Origin: Enoplosus armatus
Taxonomy: Eukaryota; Chordata; Actinopteri; Centrarchiformes; Enoplosidae
Direction: 5' to 3'
NCBI RefSeq assembly: GCF_043641665.1
Contig: NC_092203.1
Coordinates: 12,046,873-12,110,872, forward strand
Length of the DNA stretch: 64,000 nt
The notes under the pieces were generated by a model. It did not search any database. It was not told the origin of the DNA and saw nothing but the letters and a program-made list of their open reading frames with translations. This document shows, one piece after another, positions 48,202-60,514 of this stretch. Each line of letters opens with the position of its first letter. Within the stretch, counting starts at the first letter, position 1. The translations under genes were made by a program, and so were the position numbers.

Positions 48202-48465
48202 CACAAACACGCCTGAAAGCTCTCTTGGAGATTGGACCTCTTGTCACTCAGACATGGACTGAAGAATCACTCATGAACAGTGTTTATTTATTGGAATATT
48301 TATTTAGCGTAAAGGTCTTGTGTGCCATGTTGCTTGCCACAGTGCTGTATGCCAACCTAACTTCTGGTTTATGACCAGTTTCATTTCTTATTCACTACAT
48401 TTTATCTCTGACCTGGTGTGTGTGTGTGTGTGTGGTTGTTCATGTGAAGTGAGTGTATGGAAGAT
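48202..48465 (+). other. dnajc27 3' UTR
   Basis: AT-rich sequence with a short (GT) tract near 48417-48434. Poly(A)-like AATAAA sites occur further on, near 48678 and 48755. Confidence 0.4.
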
Positions 48466-48586
48466 GATTAGGGCCACATGGGGAAAAAAAATGTTCTGAG
48501 ATTAAAGTCAGAATTTTTAAAGTCAAAATTTGAAATTAATGTCAAAGTATAAAATAAAAAAAGTGATGAGTCACATGGCCCTGATC
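48466..48586. mobile_element. Short inverted-repeat element (MITE-like)
   Basis: The left end GATTAGGGCCACATG and the right end CACATGGCCCTGATC are imperfect inverted repeats. The inside contains the phrase TCTGAGATTAAAGTCAGAAT followed by AAAGTCAAAAT, typical of a small fish MITE family with AGGGCC ends. It is too short to encode anything. Confidence 0.55.
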
Positions 48587-49129
48587 GTTTTCTGATGGTG
48601 TGTGTTTGTGTGCAGCAGAGCGGCAGGTCAAAGGTCAGTGTTTAACAACAAGTAAAACGCTCAGATCGTCTACTTAATAAATAATAAACCACGAGCTGAA
48701 CAAACCTCCAGCTTTAAATCCAGTGAGTAACATTACAAACTTCTGTAATAAAAGTCAATGTATTTCATTAAATGTGACTTTATTCTGGATAAATTCACTT
48801 GTTTCAAAATGTTTAAAGTAATTAATGTAATTTCTAAAGCTACATACTAATCTCCACCTCTCCAATCTAATGTTTAAAGCCTGGTTGCCAAATCAGTAGA
48901 AGTGAAAGGTGTGACATAATCTAAATGCATGTTTAATATAAAGAATAATCTTAAAATAACTTTTATACTTTCCATGAGGCCAAATCTGCCAACTCCTCGT
49001 CTCAAACGTCCTTCTACAAACACTCTGTCCTCCACTGATGACATCACCAGTTCCTGGGTGATGATTGGTCGATGCAGCTACGGCATCAGAAATGCCAAAC
49101 TAAACAAAAACCAAGAGGTCATCTGCTGT
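48587..49129. other. Spacer, nothing recognised
   Basis: AT-rich intergenic DNA downstream of dnajc27. Only short ORFs without similarity to known domains are seen. Confidence 0.4.
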
Positions 49130-49975
49130 AATTTGTTCCCTCAAATTCCTTATTTGCTTGGTCAAGTGACTAATTTGAGCCATAAAACCATATGATCCTT
49201 TACATTTCTAATATGTTTCCTCAAATTCCTAATTTTAATTTGAATTGTTCCTTTAAGTGACAGATTTGTTCCCTTAAATAGCTTTTTTATACTAACGTGT
49301 TGTCTTACGTTAGTTGTTTTCATTTTCCTTAATTGACTATTTCGTGCTCTCAAACTAAATTTAGTCCATTTAACTTTTAATTTGTTCCCTCAAATTGCTA
49401 ATCTGTATCTTTTTCTCTCAAATTTGTGATTTGTTACTAACTTGTTCCCCAGTGTGACTAATTTGTGCCTTCAAACTCAGTTTATTCAATCGCATTTCTA
49501 GTATGGTCCCTCAAATTACTAATTTCTGAAATTTCTATTTGTTTCTTTCAAGTTCATAATTGGTTCCCTGAAGTGACCAACTTCCCTTAAGTTTCTAATT
49601 TGTCCATGCAATCCATCACATTTCTAATTTGTTCCCTCAAATTGCTATTTTTTTGTCTCAAATTTTTACATTAAATTAATAACTTGCTCCCTTAAATTCC
49701 TATTTATTTCTTTAGTCATTTGTTCCCTTATTTATGCCCTCAGATTTGTTAATGTGTTCTATTACATTTCTACTTAATTTGTTCCCTTAAGTGACTAATT
49801 TGTTCCATCCATGAAACGTAAATTTAAATTGTTCCCTCATAATACAAAATACGTAATTTGTTCCCTTATGTGACTAATTTTGCCAAATTGACAATTCTTC
49901 GCATTTAATTTCGAATTTGTGTGCACAGATTCTCTCAGATGTTTTCCCTTAAGTGACTGAAGTTGTTCTATGTTG
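49130..49975 (+). repeat. Degenerate satellite built on TTTGTTCCCTCAAATT-like units
   Basis: The words TTGTTCCCTCAAATT, TTCCCTTAAGTGACTAATTTG and CATTTCTAATTTGTTCC recur many times with spacings of roughly 20-30 bp or multiples. Units are strongly diverged, and two sub-types (CAAATT and TTAAGTGAC) are interspersed, so this is not a simple microsatellite. Confidence 0.7.
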
Positions 49976-52136
49976 GTGCGTTTTTGTCCCTTTGCCTCTT
50001 GTTGAACAGCATTTTCACGATGCTCCCACAGTGACAACAGAACGTTTACATGATGATGGGAACTGTTCATTTACCGACTTTTTACCTGTCTGTCCGTGTA
50101 TGACAAAGATGGGACTGAATATTCAAAGCAGAAAAAAGTGTTTCATACTGTAAAGAGCTGAATGACAGCATGAATATGTTCTCATAGTTTTATATTTTTA
50201 CATATGTGTATACACAGGAATGAACATGTGTCAGAAACATAAAGGCTGAGCTTCCACATGTCGCTTTAATGTGTTTTTATGATTTAATCATTACATTTTC
50301 TAATTGATCTCTTTGAAATTTGTATTGATGAATTTAAAGTTGCTCTCTGCATTATTCAAATAATCAATACATACTCAAATGTGGCATTGTTAGTGCATGT
50401 GTTTTTCCATTTAAAGACTACATTACCCATCAGCCCTGTTCCTTCGTCTTAATATTTACAGATCAGTAAATTAATATTCTGACAGTGTATTAATTGTAAA
50501 CTAACAGAAAGATCAATTTATAGTCAGTTAAAATTCAGTAAAAAACATTAAAACACACATTTACAAAAATAATTTAAAAAGAAATTGTTTATTTTAACAT
50601 AAACATAAATTAACTAAATGATAAAATATTAAACCAAAATTGACAAATGAAGCATCAGCCAATCACAGGTATCAAACATGTTATTTGAATTTTATTTTTT
50701 GTCTGTCTGTTTACATATCAGCGTTTTCTGTATTATAACAACATATAATTTATTTTGTATGATGACGAGTTTAAAGATGGTTTAAAACTGAGTGTGTTTG
50801 AGAAATGTATTTAATGTTTAACTTTATTAACACGTTATTTTGTCACAGTTTGAACTCCGTACCTCATGACTGTCATTTCAGTCACACACGTCTCACATTT
50901 TAATCACCTGCCGTGTTGATGATGCGTTTCCTGTCTCCTCAGACCCCATTTAAGGGCACTTCACAATAATTATAATAATTTAATTTTACCCACATTAGTG
51001 AGGACGCAGTGGGAGTCTGTCACAGTTAAATCGACAGTCGACACTTGAAAGAAGGAAATAGTTTTGAAGATTTAATGACACATTTTCTGTTGACGTCTCG
51101 AGTGTGAGTGAGTGTGTGTTACAGTCTCACTGTGGATCTTGACAGTGCACGTTTTACTGGATTGTTTTTGGAGTAATAAAAAGACAAAAATCATTTCTGT
51201 CTGTGTGTGTGTGTGTGTGTGCATTTATGCATCTGTCTTTAAAGTGAGGACATTTTGTATGTTTGATCCCTGGAATATCCCATCTGGAATATTCTGCAAT
51301 ATCCTGGAATATTTTTGGGATGACCTGCGATTCCTTGAACAACTTGAAATATTTTGAATAGGCTTGATTGTTTTTTCGTTATCTATTGATATTTTTTATT
51401 ATTTTAGGTCACGAGGTGTAGAAAACTGTCGACAGGCCTGAGACTTGAGCCAGTTTTTCTTCTCCTCTTTTATTTCTAGTTTTTGTCTGTTTGGACTATA
51501 AACATGTTTCTATACCGTCACAAACAAGCTGTAAACTACGCACATACAAACACAGTGTGACCTGGTTGGAGGTTTGCCAATCCCATCATGCACCTGAACA
51601 CGCACACACACACTTAATCTGTCCTATTAATGAGCGGCCGTTTGTCTCTGTTTCAGGGATTCCTGATAGGATTAACAGACGGCTCCATCTACCTCTCTCG
51701 CTTTTGAATTTGTCATCTGTGTTTCTTGTTTGTTTTCCATCTTTTTGTTCTTATTTTCAGATATTTTTGACCTGCGTTGACGACCTGAAACCCGCCGCTG
51801 AGATATTCCTCCTCCTCATTTGGTTAAATTGTGGCCTGGAGGTAAATTAACATGTAAAGATTTCTTGTTTCCTCATCCTCTTAATTTTTTCTGTCATTTT
51901 GCAGTTTTCTTCAAGGAATGTGGCCAAAAAAATGGAAACACAACTTCAGTATATGTCAAGAATACTTGAAGATGAAGTCTGGAAACCAGAAAGATTTAGT
52001 TAAGTATAAACTTTTCACAAACATAAAATGAATGTCAGTAATTTTAAAAACGTAAACGAGGATTTTTGCTCCAGAGAACAAAAAGTTTTCACGTAAAAAG
52101 GAATCCAGAGACTGAAGACAAAGCAGTTCTCAACAG
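49976..52136. other. Intergenic spacer, nothing recognised
   Basis: AT-rich, with a (GT) tract near 51200-51222 and four TGGAATAT-like words between 51270 and 51320. No exon or RNA gene is supported. Confidence 0.4.
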
Positions 52137-52345
52137 AATGAAAGAAAAAGGACGCTGCAAAGAAACCAAAGAAGAAGAGGCAAAGGAGGGAGAGACAAAA
52201 CATCCGAGTCAGAAGAAAAACAAACTCTGAGAATTAAAAAGGAGGAAAGAAGCTGAGAAAAGACTGAAGACAAGTGAAGGAAAGATCCACGAGGAGAATG
52301 AGAGAAGAAACAAAGAGAGGAAAAGGAGTAAGGGAGGGATGAGAC
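52137..52345 (+). repeat. Purine-rich tract
   Basis: About 200 bp are mostly A and G on the + strand (gaaagaaaaagg, gaagaagaggc, ggagggagag). The complementary ORF is a compositional artefact. Confidence 0.6.
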
Positions 52346-52628
52346 TGGGATCACACACTTCTTCATCTGGACAACACACACATCAACTCTGCTGCAAGTA
52401 CGCACAAAGAAAAACGTTAGCTGCTAATGTTAGCATGTCTGGCTGGCAGGCTCACAACCTAGAATAGTAATTGTGTTAGTTGCAAGGCTAAGAGTTAGCA
52501 TAGCATTAGTTATTTTGTGGGGTTACACATTCAATTTAAAACACTCAATAACAGTCTGATGTTTCATATTTAAAATACTGGGACTAACTACATAGAACAG
52601 TGTTACTTTATTTCCAGGTTTTCCGTTA

Positions 52629-52829
52629 TTAGCTTTAGCCTCAGTCTGTTAGCATGATATCATGACCTGTTAGCTTTAGCCTCAGTCTATTAGCATGATA
52701 TCATGACCTGTTAGCTTTAGCCTCAGTCTGTTAGCATGATATCATGACCTGTTAGCTTTAGCCTCAGTCTATTAGCATGATATCATAACCTGTTCGTTTT
52801 AGCCTTGGTCTGTTAGTATGCTATCATGT
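52629..52829 (+). repeat. 41-bp tandem array, about five copies
   Basis: Units at 52629, 52670, 52711, 52752 and 52793 (partial) each contain TTAGCTTTAGCCTCAGTCT and AGCATGATATCATGACCTG. Copies 1, 3 and 5 read CTGTTAG and copies 2 and 4 CTATTAG, so growth was probably by an 82-bp dimer. ATGATATCAT is a perfect palindrome within each full unit. Confidence 0.92.
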
Positions 52830-53530
52830 ATGTAGCCGTCATGTGTATATTTAAAACTCCTTTAAAACAAGTACATAAACATAAAGTTAGCAACCAATTT
52901 ACGGAGCTATAACGTTAGCTTAATTGGCTAGCTAGCTACAGTGACAGTCGTCATTGCTGCCCTACAGATTCAACAACCATCAGAATTTCAGTGTAAATCT
53001 GCCCTGGATATTATTATAGTAAAGTGTCAATGTGCTGTGGGTGGTGGGAGGAGGTGTAGCAGCACTAACTGAGGATGGGCGGGCCTTAGCCAGTTGTCAA
53101 GTCGGGACTCCGTAGCGAGGCTGGGGCCAGTTGTTCTGTTTACGTTGCAAGTGTCGAGATAAAGAAGCAAATTATTACGATCCAGATGAACTTAATCGAG
53201 AGATTAACTAAGAACAAGAACAATTTCCTTCCGGATGTCTCTGAGCAGAGATGAACTTCCTGTTCAGTCGGTTGGGAGCCAGCAGGCCACTAACCTGATT
53301 GGATTAGCCCTGAAACCTGCCTCTGACCCGGGCCAACTGTCCAACTGAGAGGCCTTTAAGTATTAGCGAGACAACAGAGTGTTTACAGCAGGACAAAGGC
53401 TCAGAGATTTATCCAACAGTTTTTTAAAATAGTGATCATTTTCTAAATTCAAATGAAGGCTTGGTAAGATTAAGGTATGACCTGTACTACTAATCCACTG
53501 TTCTTGTAAAAGGAGGCGGTCCTCGTAACC
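52830..53530 (+). promoter_or_regulatory. Upstream region of the adenylyl cyclase gene
   Basis: This stretch must hold the promoter and 5' UTR of the cyclase if ATG 53531 is the true start. No convincing TATA box or factor site is singled out. Confidence 0.35.
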
Positions 53531-56500
53531 ATGGGCGACGACTGTGGCGTACTGGAGAACGGCGACTGCGAGACGGCGCGGCAGACCAGTGACATCACCT
53601 TCAGCACGAACATAAACCCCGCCCCCGGCCTGAGGAGGAAGCAGCTGTTGTGGCAAAACGCCGTCAGGAACGTCATCGACCAGCACAACCTGTACTCACT
53701 GAGGCTCGCCGGAGGCCTGGAGAGAGGGAGGCACCGCATCACCGTGACCGACGCCTACATCGCTGACATCAACAGGTAGAAACAGTGATGTCATCAACAG
53801 GTAGGGTTTAACAACGCAAAGACACTTAAAGATCCAGCTGAATGCAGCAGGGACTTTTATTAAACTGAAATAAAATCAGTTTATGATTAATTTAATCTTA
53901 ATCTCAAATGACTTTGAGTTTAATCCTGTGTGTGAGCTGTTGTCCCTCTGTATCGTCTTGCAGGCAGATCCGCTACAAGGCGTCTCGCGGAGCGCTCTGG
54001 CAGAAGCGGCGCTCATCGGCTGCTCGTATTCACCCGGCAACACCGAGGATCACCAGGGCAGCGCAGACAAAACACGACTCGCTCGGCGACGCCGACTTCT
54101 TCGTGTCGTGGGGGTCGACAGTGCGAGGAGTCTTCATTCCCGCGCTGCAACACACATTCAAGTAAAGATCATTTACACTCGTGTAGGTACAGCACATACT
54201 TTACACTAAACTTGTAGTACACTTCATGTACTTTATCGAAAACACAAACCAGAAAACTAAACATTCTCAAGAACACACACAAAATGATTCTTATAATTGA
54301 TAATCAATAATATAATAAGTGTACAATGTTCAGGTCTCCAGACTTGGAGCAGCTCTACCAGCAGTTTTCGTCCGGTCAGAGAAGAACCTCGCTGGTCGTC
54401 ACCAACGTCATCGACATCCTGACCAGACTGCTCATCTCACTGCTAACATGGCCGCCGGGCTGGTGGGGCGTGGCCTGTGATTGGCTGGCTGGCCTGTCGG
54501 TCGTCCTGTGGGCGGGGATCTGCGTGCTGATGCTGACCAGGAGGGAGGTGACGTCATCGCCGCAGTGGCTGAGGTATGCTGGGAAATGTAGCCGGAGATG
54601 AAACAGGTGCTGTCTGTCTGCCTGTCTACCTGTCTGTGTCTCAGGTACCTGTCTGTCTACCTGTCTGCGTCTCAGGTACCTGTCTGTGGTGAGCTGGTTC
54701 TCCCAGACGCTGCAGGTGTTGATGGGTGTGTTCAGTTGGGCGGAGAGCGATCACTCCTGGTATGTCTTCTTCTCTCTGTTCTCCACCTACACTCTGCTGC
54801 CCCTCCCCCTCCTCTGGTCCATCATCGCCGGGGCAACCACCTCCACCCTGCACCTACTGCTGGACTTCTGCTGTCACTACGGCGACCACACCTTCATCAG
54901 AAAGGTTGGACTTCCTTCTTCCTATCATCCATCGTCCCCGTTTCCTCCTTTCCTTCCCTTCTATCCTTTCTACCTGTCCTTCTTTCTTCACTTTAATAAC
55001 GTAAATCTCCGTCACAGTTTTTCTGTCCCTGCTTCATGTGTGATGTTGACTGTATGTGTGTTTGTCACCTGTCCAGGTGTTGTCGAAGGTCTTGTTGTAC
55101 CTGGCCTTGAACACTGCAGGCCTGTTCATTCACTACCTGTCAGACCGGACTCAGAGGCAGGCCTTCCTGGAGACCAGGCGCTGTATAGAGGGACGAGTCA
55201 GACTGGAGAGAGAGAACCACAGACAGGTCTGAACAGAAGCTGCACCTCCTCCACGCTGCAGCAGGTGTGACTCTAACTTTAACCTCAGACTTTGTGTCCT
55301 CCAGGAACGTCTGGTGATGTCCATCCTGCCTCGTTTTCTGGTTCTGGAGATGATCGCTGACATGGCCACCATGGATGAATATCTGCTGCCTCAGCAGTTC
55401 CACAAGATCTACATCCACCACTACAAAGACGTCAGGTGAACAAAGCCACAGTCCTGCACACAGGTAGAGCCGAGCTGGTGACATCTGTTCATGGACCGAG
55501 AACAGAACCCTGAGGAACCCCACAAGTAACTGCAGACAATGTCAGTGATGGTCCTGTTGTTCTGTGTCTGCTGGACGTGTTTGCTAACATGTTAGCCACA
55601 GCTAACATGCCAGATGTTGTGTTTACACTCTGTTTTGGTGTTTTTCTGCCCCCCCCCCTAGTGAAAACAATTAATCAATGCAGCTTTAATTTTATTTTGG
55701 CAGCCATTTTCTGAGCTCACAGCAGTATGGAAGTAAAAGTAGTAATACCACAGTGTAGAAATACTCAAAATATATTTAAAGTACTCATTATGCAGCATAA
55801 TATATGTTATATTGATGCATTAATGTGTTAATGATGCAGACTTTATATTCTGTCGGGTAGTTTAATCTGTAATAATACATCATCATTTAGTAGTTGATTA
55901 TATTTTGCAATAATCTGAATCTGCAAAGTAACTAAAGCTGTCAGATAAATGCAGTGAAGCAGAAGTACCTAAAATTGTACAGTACAAGTACAGTACTTGA
56001 TTAAATGTACTTAGTTTCTTTCCCCCACTGCTTTGCAGAGTTTGGACTTCTATCTATAAAATATTAAGAGTTAAATGAACAGATTTTCTCACTTTTCTGA
56101 CTTCAGATTTCAGTGACTCCTCTCGCTTCTTTCTCCTCGCAGCATCCTGTTTGCAGACATCATCGGCTTCACTTCTCTGTCGTTGATTCTTTCGGCTCAA
56201 GAACTCGTGAAAACTCTCAACGAACTCTTCGGACGCTTCGATAGGCTGGCTGAGGTCATATCACCATGGCAACCACAGAAATCACTGATTTACCTTTAAC
56301 TATTAGTTTCATGTTTGATTTGTGTTTTTTTTCTGCAGAGAGGTTCAAAGTTTAACATCAGCGAAACATAAATGGAACATAACTAGAACATGTCATGTTA
56401 GTATTGAATGAGTTTGCACTTGAAAAAGCAGCTCAGAAACGAAAGATTTACATCAAAGTTTTAGGATTTTATAGATTCTAGTTTTCATTTTTATGTGTGG

Positions 56501-59500
56501 CTCTACTTCTCGTTCAGTTTCAGTTCATTTGCTGCAGATCTATAAATCTGGTCTTCAAATGATTTCTGTAAAAAACGTACAATCTCAGTAACAAGTCGAT
56601 GATGAAGAACAGGATGATGGTTTAGTTTGTTTTAAAACAAATAAAATAATGAAACTAAAATAGATTTTATCATCGGAGAAAGAAGACAACAGATAATTTG
56701 TTTGTTTGCGCTATAAATAAAGTTTATTATCAATAAAGTCCACATGAGATACATACTTGTTGATAATGACAGTGTGTATTTCCCTCTGTGTGTGTGTGTA
56801 GGAGCACCAGTGTCTGCGTATTAAGATCCTGGGTGACTGTTATTATTGTGTCTCCGGAGTACCAGAGCCTCAGAGGGGACACGCCCGCTGCTGTGTGGAG
56901 ATGGGCCTCAGTATGATCAACACCATACGGTGAAGACACACACACGGACACACACCTGCATCACATGACGCGCCACAGAGACGTTCACGTGTTTGTGTTA
57001 CTGTTGTGTTGCAGTTACGTTCGTCGGGAGCTGCAGCAGGAGGTGGACATGAGGATCGGCGTCCACTCGGGTTCAGTTCTTTGTGGAGTCTTGGGTCTTC
57101 AGAAGTGGCAGTTTGACATCTGGAGCTGGGACGTCGACATCGCCAACAGTCTGGAGGCTGCAGGAGTGCCGGGGTCAGACACACACGCTCTTATTGATAT
57201 AATGCAAACAATCTATGAACTGACCCTCAGACAGTCCCATGAAATGTCCTCCCTTCCCTTCCTCTTTACAAAATTATCTTTCGTTTACAAAAATATTGGA
57301 CATTTTTCTGAAACATCACTTTGTCTCCTCGTCTCAGGCGGATTCATATCTCGCGGTCCACTCTGGACTGTCTGGGCGGGATCTACGAGACGGAGGCGGG
57401 GCGCGGCCAGGAACGCAATGAGTTTCTACGCAAGTACAACATCGACACGTACCTGATCCGCCCGGCACCGCGAGAGGAGGCGGAGCCACCGAGAGCGAGA
57501 CGTCCGAGTTACGACGAGATGACGACGTGGAGTGCCGAGCTGCCGTTCGGAGACATCCTGGGAATGAACTTTGTGAGGACAAATGAAACATTTAAAGAAA
57601 ATAGGAGCTTTTGGTGGCATATTTGTAATTTTGACCCTTTCAAAACAATAGCACCTTCAGACCACAGCAAATTCCTTGTAATGTATGTTACTTGGCAATG
57701 AACAGTTTCTGATTCTGATTCTGATTCTGATTCTTGTCCCCTGTTGTGCTCCGTAGATCCTCGCCACCTTCACCAACGGCTCTTTAACCCAGCTGCCCAA
57801 TCAGATCGCAGCACAGCAGTCGGGATCACGGGAAGTCAATAAGAGGATCTGTCAGGCCATGGAGGTTCGGAGCAGCGAGCGAATGAGGAAGGAGCACATC
57901 ACCACATTCACGCAGGTGTTCAAGGACTCCCACATGGAGGGAAAGGTAAGGACTTCCTGTTGGGGGCGGGGCTGTTTGTCAGGTGTAGCGAGCAGTCTGT
58001 GACCGTAACTCGTCTCTTTGTCTCTCAGTACTCCCAAATGAGAGACGAACTCTTCAAGTCCAACATGGTTTGTTCTTTCATCCTGCTGCTGCTGCTGATG
58101 GCCATCCAGGCTCTAATCCCCGCCCCACGGTACACCTATTCGTCTACCTGTCCGTCTACCTGTCCGTCTACCTGACAGTGTAATGTGTGTTTAATAACTG
58201 TTATGTCTCCAATGTGTTGCTCAGGTTGTGTCCGATGGTGGTTCAGTTTGTGGTCAGCGGCAGCGTTTACTTCCTGCTCCTGCTGCTGACTCTGGGGGAG
58301 GAGTTTAAGCGTTGCCCCGCCCCCCTGCAGTCTCTCTGCTGCTGGGTTCACGAAACCAAGAGTGCCCGGACGCTGCTCACGCTCACCGCCATCGCCGTCA
58401 ACTTTGGAGTCGCCTCCTCGGACATCGTGAGTCTGATGCAGTTATTAAGTTTCTCCTCTGGAGGTCGAGGTGAAAATGTTGAGGCAACTTCTGTTTTTAA
58501 AAAGATGTTGACTGAGAGAAGAAGGAACCAGATCTTGTTGGTTTAAAGCGACCTTTCCTTCCCTCCTTCCTTGTTTCCTTCCCTCCCTCCAGCTGTGGTG
58601 TGATTCGTCAGAAACTCACATCAACAGCAGCGAAGCCGAGCTGGCTCCGCCCACCTCCACCTGGTCTGACATCAACATCTGCACACATCCAGAGGTGAGC
58701 GCTGACGCACAAACAATAACTAAGATCTACAAAAACGACGTTGACTGTATGATAATGAATGACCTTCCTTGTGTACAGTACATGGTGCTGAGCGTTGTGG
58801 TTGCCATGGTTACCTGTGCGGTGTTCCTCAGATTGAGTTGTGTGTTGAAGCTGGCTGTCCTCCTGCTGGCCGCCGCCCTCTACACCTACCTCATAGAGAC
58901 CCACAGGTGACCTCATTAATACACACCTGCCTCATAGTTATGCTAGCAACAACCAGCAAGTTACAAAAAGTCAGCATATCCAGAGTTAGCCTTTTTTACC
59001 TAGCTACAAACAGCTAGCTATAAACTAGCATAAGCTATAAGATAGCATATCCAGCATCACACTAGCTGTGTTTCCTAACTTCAAGCAGCTAGCATTATTA
59101 TTCCATGCTCTAATCTCTTTACATTCTAGTGGTTTTGCTGTGTTAATGCTTGTGTTGTTTTTTTTCTGTTATGCTACCTGTTTAGCCGATTTTATATTAA
59201 CTACTAACTGCAAGCCACAAACAGCTAGCATAACTAACGTTACGTTATACCTGTTTATTGCTGTTTATTGTTTTGCTAGGTAAATACAGCTGCCTACAAA
59301 TATAGTATGTCCAATGTTAACGCTAATTTTGTCAATTCAACTAATTAGTTATACCGCTACCAATATATAACACATTAAAAAATAGCTAATTCATGCTGCC
59401 TTTGTTTGTGATTACAAGGCTAGCAGTCGGGGCAGCCGTCTTATTTATCAATAATTCATGAACACTAATTTATAGTAGTGTTTATGTAACTGTACTGAAT

Positions 59501-60482
59501 GTCGGATGACATATTAGCTGTTTGCTGCTAGCCAATGTGCTAACTACAATAAGCTATAAGAACATTGTATATTTTGGCTATAATTTAGCCTATAAAAACA
59601 CCACATGAACACATCGTGTCTCTCAGGTCTCATCACTTGTGCAGGAGGGGAGTTTGTGTCGTTCTCATGGTGATGTTTGTGGTAGCCGTCCTCTACAACA
59701 GCAGACAGGTGAGCTCTACTGGGTTTCCCTGTCCTTTCTAACAGCTCAGAGCTTCTGATTCCTGTTGAGTAAAACTGGACTCTACTGGTTTCTATCGAGT
59801 TTCACCTTCTTTTATAACAGTCAGGTGCAGTTTGTGGGTTTTATTGTTGTACATTAACAGCAGAAAAGTAAATTCTTCTGGGTTTTCTACAATCTGTCTT
59901 GGACAAACAACAACACAGTCAATATAAATTCAATACACCATTACATAAAAATAATTTCAACAATAATAACAAAACATATCTGTAGAAATGTGATAGTAAT
60001 AACAGTAAATTATACAAATAAATCCGTAAATAAAGTAAAATAACTAAGGGTTTAAATACAAATGAATTATCTAATGTTGTTTTTATTATCAATAGATGCT
60101 TGCTTGTGAATCAATTATTTTGCAATTAATAGAACAAATAATTCAGTATTTTTTTGGTAACATATCGGCTCTTACAGCTCAACAGAACTGGACTGAAAGT
60201 TAAGTTTTGTAGATGATAACCTTTATTTTTATTTTGATCCTCCATGTTCTTCTTCTTCGTTGGTAGCTGGAAGCGACGGCGCGGCTAGACTTCCTGTGGC
60301 GTCTCCAGGCGAGGAAGGAGGTGGAGGACATGAAGGAGCTGAGGGAGCACAACGAGTGTCTGCTGCTCAACATCCTGCCGGCCCACGTCGCACATCACTT
60401 CCTGGAGAGAGACCGCAACGACGAGGTATCTGCTACCTGTCACCAAGTGTGTGTGTGTTAGTGTGTACGCCCAGGTGTTAAC

Positions 60483-60514
<32 letters not shown>

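Noticed and set aside
49130..49975. Possible CRISPR-like or regulated repeat array
   Set aside because: Units are diverged and irregularly spaced, spacers are not unique, and the genome is a vertebrate.
52130..52405. Minus-strand ORF rich in Ser, Phe and Leu
   Set aside because: It is the complement of a purine-rich tract. There is no domain, no splice context and no homology.
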